A stretch of 64,000 nucleotides of DNA from CBFDCQ01 sp965603355 (GTDB lineage: Bacteria; Hydrogenedentota; CAZGCA01; CBFDCQ01): the NCBI GenBank assembly GCA_965603355.1, contig CBFDCQ010000005.1, positions 24,003-88,002 on the forward strand, given 5' to 3'. The notes beneath the pieces are model-generated. The model was not told the origin of the DNA, searched no databases, and saw only the letters and a list, made by a program, of their open reading frames with translations. Made by a program: the position numbers and the translations under genes. Of this stretch, positions 55,582 through 63,999 are shown one piece after another (the stretch's first letter is position 1; every line of letters begins with the position of its first letter).

Positions 55582-55788
55582 ATGGAAATCGTCTACGCCT
55601 TCTGGACTCCGGGTCCGGTGGAAATGGTCCTCATAGTGCTTGCCTTGTTGATAGTATTCGGCGCCGGCAAGCTCCCGGAAGTTGGGAAGGCCCTTGGGAA
55701 AGGGATCAAGGAATTCAAGGCAGCCAGAGAAGCCCCGCCTGATGACGAAACGGAAAAGCCCTCAGGAGACAAGGGCCAAAACGCCTAG
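55582..55788 (+). CDS. tatA: Sec-independent translocase TatA/E
   Basis: A 68-residue TatA: short periplasmic N terminus, TM helix (VEMVLIVLALLIVFGAGKLPE), hinge with the FGAGKLPEVGKALGKGIKEF motif (FG and amphipathic helix), then an acidic tail. ATG 55582 follows GGAGGTGG. Its substrates in this window include the three sulfatases and probably the exported superoxide reductase. tatB/tatC are not in view. The last 47 bases overlap mobB in another frame. Confidence 0.95.
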   Translation: MEIVYAFWTPGPVEMVLIVLALLIVFGAGKLPEVGKALGKGIKEFKAAREAPPDDETEKPSGDKGQNA

Positions 55789-56308
55789 CCCGGACACGCT
55801 CCCACCAGTCCTCGCCGTCGTCGGTCGCAGCAAAACCGGCAAGACCACGCTCGTCGAGCGTCTGATCCACGCCCTCGCCGAGAAGGGGTATTGCGTCGGG
55901 ACGATGAAGGATGCCCGGGGAGGGTTCGAGATCGACCTCGAGGGTAAGGACAGCGATAGGCACTACCGTGCCGGCGCGCAGGCGGTTGCCGTGCTATCCT
56001 CGGAGCAGGAGAAGATGGCCTTTTTCGGCCGTCTGTCGGTGCAGACTCCGATTGATGAGATATGTCGACGGCTATTCCCGGACGTCGACCTGATAATACT
56101 CGAGGGCTTCAAGACGCTCCGTTTCCCGAAGATTGAGACTACGCTCGGGGAGTCGCTGTCCTGCTACGGCGACCCGGATCTGCTTGCCGTAGTGGGAGAA
56201 GCGCCGGGCGGTACGGCGGATGTGCCGTGCTTCAGCCTCGCGGATGCGCCCGCAGTTGTCGCCCTGATCGAAGACAGGCTCAACCTCAATACACGGCGGC
56301 CCGGGTGA
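55742..56308 (+). CDS. mobB: Molybdopterin-guanine dinucleotide biosynthesis protein MobB
   Basis: A 188-residue P-loop GTPase: VVGRSKTGKTTLVERL (Walker A), TMKDARGGFEIDLEGKDSDR with the KDSxR element of MobB, AVAVLSSEQEKMAFF, and DLIILEGFKTLRFPKIE. The usual His in TxKH is Asp here. It serves maturation of the molybdenum cofactor. ATG 55742 is the only plausible start and lies inside tatA (47-base overlap); no clear ribosome site, so translation may be coupled to tatA. Confidence 0.93.
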   Translation: MTKRKSPQETRAKTPSPDTLPPVLAVVGRSKTGKTTLVERLIHALAEKGYCVGTMKDARGGFEIDLEGKDSDRHYRAGAQAVAVLSSEQEKMAFFGRLSVQTPIDEICRRLFPDVDLIILEGFKTLRFPKIETTLGESLSCYGDPDLLAVVGEAPGGTADVPCFSLADAPAVVALIEDRLNLNTRRPG

Positions 56309-56326
56309 ATCCACGGCACGGCGCGG

Positions 56327-56355
56327 TTGTAACAGTGAGACAAATGTGGTAATAT
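56327..56355 (+). promoter_or_regulatory. Sigma-70-type promoter of the small exported protein gene
   Basis: TTGTAA (56327-56332), 17-base spacer, TAATAT (56350-56355), about 50 bases before the start at 56404. Confidence 0.6.
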
Positions 56356-56403
56356 GAACACGCGCGGTAACATGGACTTGCGCGAAGGATTTTCGGAAAG
56401 GGG

Positions 56404-56640
56404 ATGAGGTTGATGTGGAGTAAATTGTTCTTGTCGATATGCCTGTTGGCAATTGTCGTTGGCGTGCTGGCCGGCCTCGCCGAGCAGGCGTGGGCTGTCG
56501 GCGGTCTCGACGACCTCAAGATCAAGGGTGGTGACAAGAAAGCCAAGAAGGTGATCACCGCCGAGCCTCCAACAAAGAAGGAAATTGCTATCGGCGTTGG
56601 AAGCGTCGTTGTGGCCATACTCGTGCTGAAGTACCTGTAA
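56404..56640 (+). CDS. Small membrane/exported protein of unknown function
   Basis: A 78-residue protein with a signal or N-terminal TM segment (LFLSICLLAIVVGVLAGLAEQ), a short basic middle (LKIKGGDKKAKKVITAEPP) and a C-terminal TM helix (IAIGVGSVVVAILVLKYL). ATG 56404 has GGAAAGGGG directly before it; ATG 56413 with GAGG is an alternative. It has its own promoter and a good terminator (56733), so it is a monocistronic gene. No family recognised. Confidence 0.75.
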   Translation: MRLMWSKLFLSICLLAIVVGVLAGLAEQAWAVGGLDDLKIKGGDKKAKKVITAEPPTKKEIAIGVGSVVVAILVLKYL

Positions 56641-56972
56641 GCGGCGCGCCGGCGTTCAGCCGCAAGAACGGAGACCGGCTTTCAGACTGCCTAAGACCGG
56701 TTCTTCACACACGGAACCAGAAGTGGATAAGCAGGGCCTTGCGAAAACGAGGCCCTTTTTTGATCTCGTGTCGTGGGCGCTTGGCAATCGACTCCTGGTC
56801 GCTGACGTTTGCCGGAATAATTGCTTACTCGATGCAACCGACCAACACTGGACTAAGGCGCGGCGAATTGTTAAACTTGGGGGGCTGAGCGTATGGAGCG
56901 GAGATGCGGCTCGTCATGCGGGGCCTGTCTCTTACCCGCATTGTTGAAGCGAAAGGGAGCGGCGGATAAGCT
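56641..56972. other. Gap before ccsA
   Basis: 332 bases holding the intrinsic terminator at 56733-56761 and the upstream region of ccsA. An open frame of 74 codons here runs through the terminator and has no ribosome site. No clear promoter for ccsA could be identified. Confidence 0.5.
56733..56761 (+). terminator. Rho-independent terminator
   Basis: AGGGCCT-N10-AGGCCCT followed by six T (56756-56761); the loop contains a further CG-AAAA-CG pairing. A textbook intrinsic terminator for the small exported protein gene. Confidence 0.9.
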
Positions 56973-57791
56973 ATGGCGTGGAATCTATTTCTGAACCTGG
57001 CGTTTGGCTTCTACATTCTCACGGAAGTGGCCTATATTCTAGACGCGTTTGTACGCAAATGGCGGCTCGACACGTTGATCTCGGTGCTGTTGCGTCTGGG
57101 CCTGTCCGCCCTGACCATATCTATCGTGTTCAGATGGATACACGCGGGCCATCCGCCGTTCACGAGCATGTACGAGTCGGTCGTGCTGTTCGCATGGGCG
57201 ACAACGACGGCTTTCCTCGTTATGAAAAGCCGCGGAGCCCCGTCATGGCTTGGCGCGCCGGTGACGGGTATCACGATACTTGCTCTCGGATACGCCTGTT
57301 TGCTCGACGACGCTATCGCACCGCTTCTTCCCGCGTTGCGCAGCAACTGGCTCACAATACACGTCTTCTCGTACTTCCTGGCTTATGGAGTTCTTGCGGT
57401 CTCGTTTGTCGCCTCCGCCATCCTGCTTTTCGGCCGGAAAGAGCCTCGGGCTCCCGATCAGACCGAGACGGCCTCTCAGACGGGGCAGTTGGATGATATC
57501 GGGTACCGCGGTGTTCAGGTGGGATTTCCGCTCCTGACGATCGGCCTTATAACCGGCGCAGTATGGGCTGACCGCACGTGGGGAAGGTATTGGGGTTGGG
57601 ACCCTAAGGAGACCATGTCGCTTGTCTGCTGGCTGGTCTACGCGGCATACCTGCATGTTCGACTTGTGCACGGCTGGCGCGGTAGAAAGGTGGCGTTCGT
57701 GTCGTTCCTGGGCTTTCTACTGGTATTGTTCACCTTCCTGGGTCTGAAATTCCTGCCTATGGCTCTCGAGAGCCTTCACCGGTACGTCTGA
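56973..57791 (+). CDS. ccsA: Cytochrome c biogenesis protein CcsA/ResC type
   Basis: A 272-residue membrane protein with about eight TM helices. The haem-handling WWD motif appears as WGRYWGWDPKETMSLVCWLVY; conserved His in HPPFTSMYESVV and WLTIHVFSYFLAYG flank it. This is the CcsA/ResC/CcsB component of system II, which delivers haem to apocytochromes c. The partner ResB/Ccs1 is not in the window. A possible client in view is the small cytochrome at 10046. Confidence 0.92.
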   Translation: MAWNLFLNLAFGFYILTEVAYILDAFVRKWRLDTLISVLLRLGLSALTISIVFRWIHAGHPPFTSMYESVVLFAWATTTAFLVMKSRGAPSWLGAPVTGITILALGYACLLDDAIAPLLPALRSNWLTIHVFSYFLAYGVLAVSFVASAILLFGRKEPRAPDQTETASQTGQLDDIGYRGVQVGFPLLTIGLITGAVWADRTWGRYWGWDPKETMSLVCWLVYAAYLHVRLVHGWRGRKVAFVSFLGFLLVLFTFLGLKFLPMALESLHRYV

Positions 57792-57835
57792 CCGGGCTTC
57801 GAACGGTTCGGCGTGATCGCAGGAGGTGCGGAATG

Positions 57836-58180
57836 TCAGGCGGCTGTTCCGCGAGCGCGAGCAATGACTTCACGCGCTCGGTCGGCATCCTCGTGTCTGA
57901 CGAGAACCGCGACCTCTGCTAACCCGTCAACGGTGATTCCGTGGGTAAGCCGTAACGACTCACCGCGCAGCACGCACTCTATGCCGTTAGCCTCAAGCGC
58001 GCCACGGATTACCTGCGCCTCTGTTTCATCTCCCGCACGACAAGCCTCTACGAAATCCGCTTCCGGCGGATGCTGCTCGTTCCGTTGAGGACGTTCGGTG
58101 GCGATTTCCGCACCGCAAACCGCACATTTCATAGCAGCACCAACATTATCTGAACCGCATACCGGGCAAAACCGCATCAT
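57836..58180 (-). CDS. Zinc-ribbon plus DUF2007-like protein
   Basis: A 114-residue protein: an N-terminal zinc ribbon (RFCPVCGSDN and MKCAVCGAEI, four Cys), a linker, then a DUF2007-type domain (ETEAQVIRGALEANGIECVLRG, VAVLVRHEDADRAREVIA), a small fold proposed to bind phosphate-containing signalling molecules such as PII-like ligands; this function is not established. Start at ATG 58180 (followed by a second ATG) with AAGGGAA upstream. Convergent with ccsA. Confidence 0.8.
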   Translation of the reverse strand: MMRFCPVCGSDNVGAAMKCAVCGAEIATERPQRNEQHPPEADFVEACRAGDETEAQVIRGALEANGIECVLRGESLRLTHGITVDGLAEVAVLVRHEDADRAREVIARARGTAA

Positions 58181-58240
58181 AGCTAGTTCCCTTAACCCTT
58201 CGAACCGCAGACTGTAAAGTCCATACAGCCTTTCAGCATC

Positions 58241-58246
58241 ATTATA
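58241..58246 (-). promoter_or_regulatory. Extended -10 promoter of the DUF2007-like gene
   Basis: Perfect TATAAT preceded by TGG (TGnTATAAT) on the minus strand, about 60 bases upstream of the start at 58180; no good -35, as expected of extended -10 promoters. Confidence 0.6.
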
Positions 58247-58391
58247 CCACACGACGCTTCCAGCCCTCGTCAGAGAGTATTCATGCCCGGCACACGGCCC
58301 GTCGCAGCGACGTGTGCAAACATTAAGTGGCCGGCACCGTGGGCGCGCAAGGAGCCCTTCAGAGAGAGTGTGTGCGTTCTTCTCCTCCAAT

Positions 58392-58412
58392 GTCATAACT
58401 GTAAATGGCTCA
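58392..58412 (+). repeat. Short direct repeat, copy 1
   Basis: GTCATAACTGTA-N3-GGCTCA, also present at 60531-60551 in the same orientation on the other side of the radical SAM gene. Confidence 0.5.
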
Positions 58413-58821
58413 ATACCTGGCGGTCCAAGCGCGGACTTCCACGCCGTATGCCGCCTCACCGACTGACCACAACACAGAATGAAGCGTTGACAGCGCCTGC
58501 CAGCGTACGTACAATGGCGAAGAATAGGGTCGCGGCAGGTTCCGTAAGGGAAGTCTCAGCTAGTACCGCCGAGAGGCAGAACTCCGGCTCAGGGCAACGC
58601 CCTTCAGTCGAGGTTTGAGAAGGGGACCCTGAGCACCGAGTACGGCGTATGGTTTCGGTCGGCGCAAGCCGTAACAAAGGTCTTCCGTGTCTACTAGCAC
58701 AATCGAGTCGGCACAGGCTGGTGCCTAAACCGACTCATTATGTAAGCTACGAGTATGCTGAGAAGAAGCTCTGTCGACATCGGGAAGGCACAGTTAGTCC
58801 CGATGCTATCCAGACCGGTAG

Positions 58822-60375
58822 ATGAGGTTTCGAGACGTGAACGTATTGTTGATCTCGCTTCAGAGAGACCTGGACGTAATAGGGCTGAAATGCCTGCACT
58901 ACTACCTGCGGGAAAACGGTCATAGTCCACACCTACTCTATCTGCCAAACTTCAGCTCGGGCCAAGATGCCTTGAAGAACATTGGAAGGCTCATCTCCGA
59001 CCTATCTCCCAAGCTCATCGGCGTCAGCCTGATGTCCGTCGAGTACCATAGGGCGTGTGATCTCACCAAGTACCTAAAAGTCAATTTCAAATCCGTCCCA
59101 GTTCTGTGGGGAGGCATACATCCCACAATCGCCCCGGAAACGTGTCTGGATTACGCCGACTATGTGTGCATTGGAGAAGGAGAAGGGACAATACTCGACC
59201 TGTCAAACGCCATTGAGAGGGGCGAGGATGTCACGGGTATAAACAACCTCTGTTTCCGGCTGGACGGTCGAATGGAAAGGAACCCGCTGAATCCACTTAT
59301 CGACAACTTGGATGAACTGCCCGTCTATGATCACATTCCCGTCAATGCTTTTATTCAGGTTAAGAGCAGGATATCGCCGCTCACAAGACGGCTGTTCAGG
59401 AAATATACAAGATACAGGGGAATAACATACAGCGTGATCACTTCAAGAGGCTGCCCGTTCTCTTGCACGTATTGCTGCAACAACTTCGTCTCGCGTTTAT
59501 ATCAATCCCGGAAGATTAGACGCAGAAGCATACGAAACATAATCTCCGAGCTTGAGAGAGCCATGCGCGACAACCCGGAACTCGAGTACATTAACTTCCA
59601 GGACGACTGTTTTCTCGCTTGCGGCGATGAGTACCTCGGCGAATTCTGCAAAGGCTATAAGGATAAGATAGCAAAGCCTTTCGTTGCCAGAAGCATCCCT
59701 ATATACATTACCAAAAAGAGGATGAACTGGCTGAAGGGCGCTGGCCTGGCCTGGATCAGCCTGGGGCTGCAGAGCGGGAGCGACCGCGTCCTGAAGGACA
59801 TCTACAAGCGGAAATCGCTCGCGGGGGATTTCCTCAAGGCAGCGAAGATCATCAAGGATTTCAATGTTGCCGCATTCTACGACGTAATACTGGACAACCC
59901 CTTTGAAACGGAGGAAGATAAGATTCAGACAATACAAACCCTCATGGATACGCCTAGACCATTCTATACCCAGTACCTCTCATTAGTGTTCTATTTGGGT
60001 ACCGAACTGTACGAGAGGGCGTCGCGCGAGTGCCCGGAGCAGATAGAGGATATACTGACCAAGGACTACTTCATTTACGACAGAAACGTTCTCAACGACA
60101 TGATCAGACTTGCTACCTTCCTGGGTAAACGACACATGAACGCAATTGTTCGCTTATACAAACAGGGTCCTTCAGGGTTCAGGTTCAGGAGCCTTCTGTT
60201 CATTTCGAGATTGCTTTCTCTGATCGTTCATGAACCTGTCACATACTTTCAGGTCATAAGACTGTCAATGGGCGGTTCTCTGTACAAAACGCTGAGGGTT
60301 ATGCCAGGGTACTTTGGAGAAGGGCTCATGCGCTATTTCAGCCAGTTCAAGGGCCGCAAAGGCGCCTCCTTCTGA
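58822..60375 (+). CDS. B12-binding-type radical SAM protein
   Basis: A 517-residue protein. Residues 1-135 form a cobalamin-binding-like Rossmann domain (VLLISLQRDLDVIG, GVSLMSVEYHRA, PVLWGGIHPTIAPE, YVCIGEGEGTI) without the DxHxxG lower-ligand motif, so B12 would bind base-off or not at all. The radical SAM core has CPFSCTYC (Cys211, Cys215, Cys218). SLGLQSGSDRVLKDIYKRKS is the usual SAM-contact region. Such BzaD/HpnJ-like enzymes perform methylation or other radical chemistry in natural product, lipid or glycan pathways; substrate unknown. Ribosome site is weak. Neighbours suggest surface glycolipid biosynthesis. Confidence 0.92.
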   Translation: MRFRDVNVLLISLQRDLDVIGLKCLHYYLRENGHSPHLLYLPNFSSGQDALKNIGRLISDLSPKLIGVSLMSVEYHRACDLTKYLKVNFKSVPVLWGGIHPTIAPETCLDYADYVCIGEGEGTILDLSNAIERGEDVTGINNLCFRLDGRMERNPLNPLIDNLDELPVYDHIPVNAFIQVKSRISPLTRRLFRKYTRYRGITYSVITSRGCPFSCTYCCNNFVSRLYQSRKIRRRSIRNIISELERAMRDNPELEYINFQDDCFLACGDEYLGEFCKGYKDKIAKPFVARSIPIYITKKRMNWLKGAGLAWISLGLQSGSDRVLKDIYKRKSLAGDFLKAAKIIKDFNVAAFYDVILDNPFETEEDKIQTIQTLMDTPRPFYTQYLSLVFYLGTELYERASRECPEQIEDILTKDYFIYDRNVLNDMIRLATFLGKRHMNAIVRLYKQGPSGFRFRSLLFISRLLSLIVHEPVTYFQVIRLSMGGSLYKTLRVMPGYFGEGLMRYFSQFKGRKGASF

Positions 60376-60530
60376 ATCAGGGTGCTAGTGCAAGAAACGG
60401 TGCCGTCATTCCGAGATCGGTAGCTGGACGGAGCAACCAAGGCACACACGTGAACCAGCGCGGTGCGCCCATGCCAACCTTTCCATAAGCTCGACCTTCC
60501 AAAACGCCCCGCGGGCATCTCTTCGCCAAA

Positions 60531-60551
60531 GTCATAACTGTAGGCGGCTCA
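60531..60551 (+). repeat. Short direct repeat, copy 2
   Basis: GTCATAACTGTA-N3-GGCTCA, matching 58392-58412 at 18 of 21 positions. It lies in the 253-base gap after the radical SAM gene, in which no gene is supported. Confidence 0.5.
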
Positions 60552-60628
60552 CTCTGTTTTCGAGTTGACGTACTAGTATGCATGTGCTACCATAACGCAC
60601 TAAACGCAAACAGGCGTCCCTTCTATTC

Positions 60629-62341
60629 GTGGATCTGCAAAGGAAGATTGCCGTGCTGACAGAGCATCAGGTTCTGCGTTCGGAATACCGCTTTCCTCTC
60701 GCCATTTCCCTCGTGTTTATCATCCTGGGGATGATACCGACCGTACTGGGAATCCTGAACAGTTCTTCAGAACAGGTATTCATCCACACCGCCGGACCGG
60801 CGTTCGAGAGCTGCAACGCCTACTTCATGCTCGCCCGGCAGGCGCAAAACGGGCACAACCTGTTCACCAACAGGCTCACGCCGGAGCTGCTGCCGTATGC
60901 CTTGTTCAGTCCCGAATGGTGGTTTTACGGGAAGATCTGCCGCTGGACAGGTTTGCCTATAGAAACGGTGCATCATCTCGACCGCATAGTGACCGTACCG
61001 TTTCTCCTCTGTTCTATATACTTTCTGTGCACGATTTGCCTGGAGAACCGCTTTCAACGGCGATTCGCGCTGATGGTGATAGTATTTGGAATGGGTTTGG
61101 GGTGGATTCCATGGCTCATCACGCGCATGGGCCTGGCCAATTTTCCACCTAGTATGGACATTCGGGGTTTCACAACATTCGGCAACCTCCTGTGGATGCC
61201 GCATTTCATTCGTGTTCAGGCTGTCGAAATCCTGTTCATCGCATTCCTGATTCTCGGCACGCAAACGCGAAAACTGAGGCCCTTCGCGGCCAGTGGCGTA
61301 GCGTTATTAGGCTTGATGTTTCTCCGCCCTTATCACGCGCCGGTAGCCTGGGCTACCTGCCTTCTCGCGATTGTGCTGATGAGCGCGCGCGACCGCCGCG
61401 TTGACCTGGCTCTGTCAAGCAAATACATCCTGGTGATACTGATCTCGTTGCCAATGGCGCTATACCATCTTTATGTCAAGCTCTCAGGAATAATGGGGGT
61501 GACCGACCTCGACACTCCCCAGGCTCTTCTGTTTGGTTTCATCCTGCATTTCGGACTTCCGTTTCTACTATCGCTGATCTGCTTCGAAGGGTTCGTCCGT
61601 GTGCAGGAGCGCCAGATCAGCACGCTGATCCTGTCGTTATGGTGTCTCGTGACAATTCTGGTTGCACAGGCCTATCCTTATTGGCGCAGCGGTGGCGAAG
61701 CGTGGTCACCTTTTCAGATCGCTCCGGCCATCCTTGCCACCGGGGGCCCGTTGAGGAGGCTGTACGGATGGTTAACGCGTCATCGCTTACTGGACGGTTT
61801 CTTTCCCGTGAGAATGAAGCAGGAGAAGCGCAAGCTTCTCCTCGCGTGCCTATTCATGGGGCTGGCCTGTCTATCTAATATCATATTCTTCGGGGGGTTG
61901 GTCGGCACTGTGAACGCGCAGCAGTACCCGTCCTTCATCTCTGCTGACATGATGAACGCGTATGCTTGGCTCGACACCAACACACAACCTGACGAGGTAG
62001 TGCTTTGCCGATCGTGGCCGTCCTTCGTACCACGATACTCACACAACAAAGTCGTGAACGGGAGCTGGGCTATGACGGTGGACTTCGAGAAACGGTGTCA
62101 GGAGACCGATCGTTTCTATCGAAGGCAGGCGGATGACGCATACAAGCGTGATCTGGCGCGTCGCTACAGAGTTCGTTACGTATTGAGTAGTCCCTATGAC
62201 GATATTGCCGGTGGCATGGATTCAGAGGATCACCCCTGGCTAGTTCCGGTATACAGGAGTGGCCAGGTCACTGTATATGAGGTACGCGTGAGGCGCTCTT
62301 CAGCGTCTGCGCCATATCCCCAGAACGAAGCTGGTATGTAG
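60629..62341 (+). CDS. Polytopic membrane protein, possibly a GT-C-like glycosyltransferase
   Basis: A 570-residue protein with about ten TM helices, followed by a soluble C-terminal part of some 130 residues. An acidic residue in the first periplasmic loop (GPAFESCNAYF) and a C-terminal domain with YAWLDTNTQPDEVVLCRSWP recall ArnT/PMT-like and related GT-C proteins or DUF6541-like membrane proteins, but no motif is decisive. Start GTG 60629. It ends five bases before the GT2-methyltransferase gene, so the two act together, probably in assembling or decorating a lipid-linked glycan. Confidence 0.75.
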   Translation: MDLQRKIAVLTEHQVLRSEYRFPLAISLVFIILGMIPTVLGILNSSSEQVFIHTAGPAFESCNAYFMLARQAQNGHNLFTNRLTPELLPYALFSPEWWFYGKICRWTGLPIETVHHLDRIVTVPFLLCSIYFLCTICLENRFQRRFALMVIVFGMGLGWIPWLITRMGLANFPPSMDIRGFTTFGNLLWMPHFIRVQAVEILFIAFLILGTQTRKLRPFAASGVALLGLMFLRPYHAPVAWATCLLAIVLMSARDRRVDLALSSKYILVILISLPMALYHLYVKLSGIMGVTDLDTPQALLFGFILHFGLPFLLSLICFEGFVRVQERQISTLILSLWCLVTILVAQAYPYWRSGGEAWSPFQIAPAILATGGPLRRLYGWLTRHRLLDGFFPVRMKQEKRKLLLACLFMGLACLSNIIFFGGLVGTVNAQQYPSFISADMMNAYAWLDTNTQPDEVVLCRSWPSFVPRYSHNKVVNGSWAMTVDFEKRCQETDRFYRRQADDAYKRDLARRYRVRYVLSSPYDDIAGGMDSEDHPWLVPVYRSGQVTVYEVRVRRSSASAPYPQNEAGM

Positions 62342-62346
62342 ACAAA

Positions 62347-63807
62347 ATGTTAAGACAAGAAGAACGGCAACTGTTATCGATACTCATGGCCGTTTACAAC
62401 GAACGGGCCTTTATCAGGAAATGTGTGCAGAACATCCTGGATGCTTCTCTGCCCGAGGGGCTGGAAAGCGAGCTTGTTATCGTGGACGATTGTTCGACCG
62501 ACGGCACGTTCGAGATCCTTCAGGATCTCGAACGTGAGCATCCGGAATCAATTCGGCTGCTCAGGCAGGATCGCAATCGCGGCAAGGGGGCCGCCATCCG
62601 CAGGGCGATCAGCGTGATGCGCGGCGACATCGCCGTCTTTCAGGATGCCGATCTGGAATACGACCCGAATGAATACTCCCGGCTCCTTGAGCCGATTCTA
62701 GACGGCCATGCTGATGTGGTCTATGGCTCCCGTTTTGCGCTATCAACGCGCCGCCGCGCGCTGAACTTTCATCACTTCCTCGGAAACCAGCTCATCACCT
62801 TCCTGTCCAACCTGTGCACGGGTCTGACGCTTACCGATATTGAGACATGCTATAAGGCATTTCGTGCCGACATCCTGCGGACGATCCCCATCAGGTCAAA
62901 CCGCTTCGGTCTGGAACCCGAGATCACCGCCAAGGTCGCCAAGCGGAACTGCATTGTCTACGAGATCCCCATCAGCTACTACGGTCGCACCTACCTCGAG
63001 GGGAAAAAGGCAAACTGGAAAGATGGGATCGCGGCCTTGTACGTGATCCTGAAGTTTAAGCTCCTAGATGATTGCTATGAGGAACGTCTCGGTCACGCCA
63101 TCCTTCACGAACTTACTGCGACGCGAAGGTTCACGGCATGGCTGACAAAATTTATAGCGCCCTGGTTAGGCCAGCGAATACTCGAGACCGGCTCGGGGAT
63201 CGGCAACATCTCGCGACAATTGCCGAAGCGGGAACTCCTTACGGTGAGCGACTGTGACGAACAGTATATTGAGATCCTCACGCAGGCCTTTCGTAACTAC
63301 GGTATGGTAAGGGTCGCAAGGCTCGACGTTACCCGAGAAGAGGGGTTTGACGAGCTGGCCGGTCAATACGACTCTGTGGTGTGTCTTAATGTGCTTGAAC
63401 ACGTTCAGGGCGATGTAGATGCCCTGCGCCGGATGGCCACTGCTCTGTGTGAAGGCGGGCATCTGATCGTGCAGGTTCCGCAATATAGGTTCTTGATGAG
63501 CAGATTGGACCGCGAGCTGGGACATCTCCGGCGGTACAGCAGACGGGAAATCGTCCAGAAGATGGAATCGGCGGGCCTGTCGGTCAGGCGGGTCTTCAAC
63601 GTTAATGCTCTGGGCGTATTAGGATGGCTTGTAAATAACCGTCTTCTGGGGCGAACCACTTTTGGCAAGTTTCAACTGAAAATCTACGACATGCTGGTAC
63701 CCTTCACCGGTATGCTCGAGAAACTGCTCCCTCATCCTGGTCTGTCGATCGTCGTTGTCGCGCAGAAGCCTCCCGCCGAGCGGTTACCCCAACCGGAAGA
63801 TGAGTAA
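62347..63807 (+). CDS. Fusion of GT2 glycosyltransferase and SAM-dependent methyltransferase
   Basis: A 486-residue two-domain protein. Residues 8-240: GT2 domain of DPM1/DPG synthase type (LSILMAVYNE, LVIVDDCSTDGT, RNRGKGAAIRRAI, QDADLEYDP with the DxD metal site, VYGSRF, ETCYKAF), which transfers a sugar to a polyprenyl phosphate. Residues 255-470: class I methyltransferase (RILETGSGIGNISRQL motif I, DSVVCLNVLEHVQGD motif II, GGHLIVQVPQ), ending with a hydrophobic helix. The pairing suggests that a sugar-lipid is made and then methylated, or that two steps are channelled. Start 62347, five bases after the membrane protein gene. Confidence 0.92.
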   Translation: MLRQEERQLLSILMAVYNERAFIRKCVQNILDASLPEGLESELVIVDDCSTDGTFEILQDLEREHPESIRLLRQDRNRGKGAAIRRAISVMRGDIAVFQDADLEYDPNEYSRLLEPILDGHADVVYGSRFALSTRRRALNFHHFLGNQLITFLSNLCTGLTLTDIETCYKAFRADILRTIPIRSNRFGLEPEITAKVAKRNCIVYEIPISYYGRTYLEGKKANWKDGIAALYVILKFKLLDDCYEERLGHAILHELTATRRFTAWLTKFIAPWLGQRILETGSGIGNISRQLPKRELLTVSDCDEQYIEILTQAFRNYGMVRVARLDVTREEGFDELAGQYDSVVCLNVLEHVQGDVDALRRMATALCEGGHLIVQVPQYRFLMSRLDRELGHLRRYSRREIVQKMESAGLSVRRVFNVNALGVLGWLVNNRLLGRTTFGKFQLKIYDMLVPFTGMLEKLLPHPGLSIVVVAQKPPAERLPQPEDE

Positions 63808-63959
63808 CCGCCGCGCCGAAATAGACGGTCACTGTCTTCTGATGATGGCGCGAGCTTGTACCAGCCCTCCTGAAACCCACTCGGTAGAACGGGCTGCAAC
63901 GATCGAAAGCACGCCTGTGTGCTTTGATGTCCCGCCCGAACCTACTCTGTCAAGACTCT

Positions 63960-63999
63960 TTAGAAATGTCCTCTATGTTAACGCATTAGAAATGTCCTC
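63960..63999. repeat. Two 14-base direct repeats at the window edge
   Basis: TTAGAAATGTCCTC at 63960-63973 and again at 63986-63999, 26 bases apart, in sequence without genes. Repeated motifs of this form occur at the ends of some insertion sequences, so a mobile element may start just beyond the window. Confidence 0.5.

Larger units (their letters stand above)
58181..58821. other. 641-base gap upstream of the radical SAM gene
   Basis: Apart from the -10 element at 58241, this gap holds one copy of a short repeat (58392-58412) and a hairpin at 58705-58736 (GAGTC and GGCAC arms with GTGCC and CGACTC). No gene is supported; several open frames lack ribosome sites. Confidence 0.45.

Noticed and set aside
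56723..56947. Open frame of 74 codons after the small exported protein gene
   Set aside because: It runs through a clear rho-independent terminator and has no ribosome site or recognisable features.
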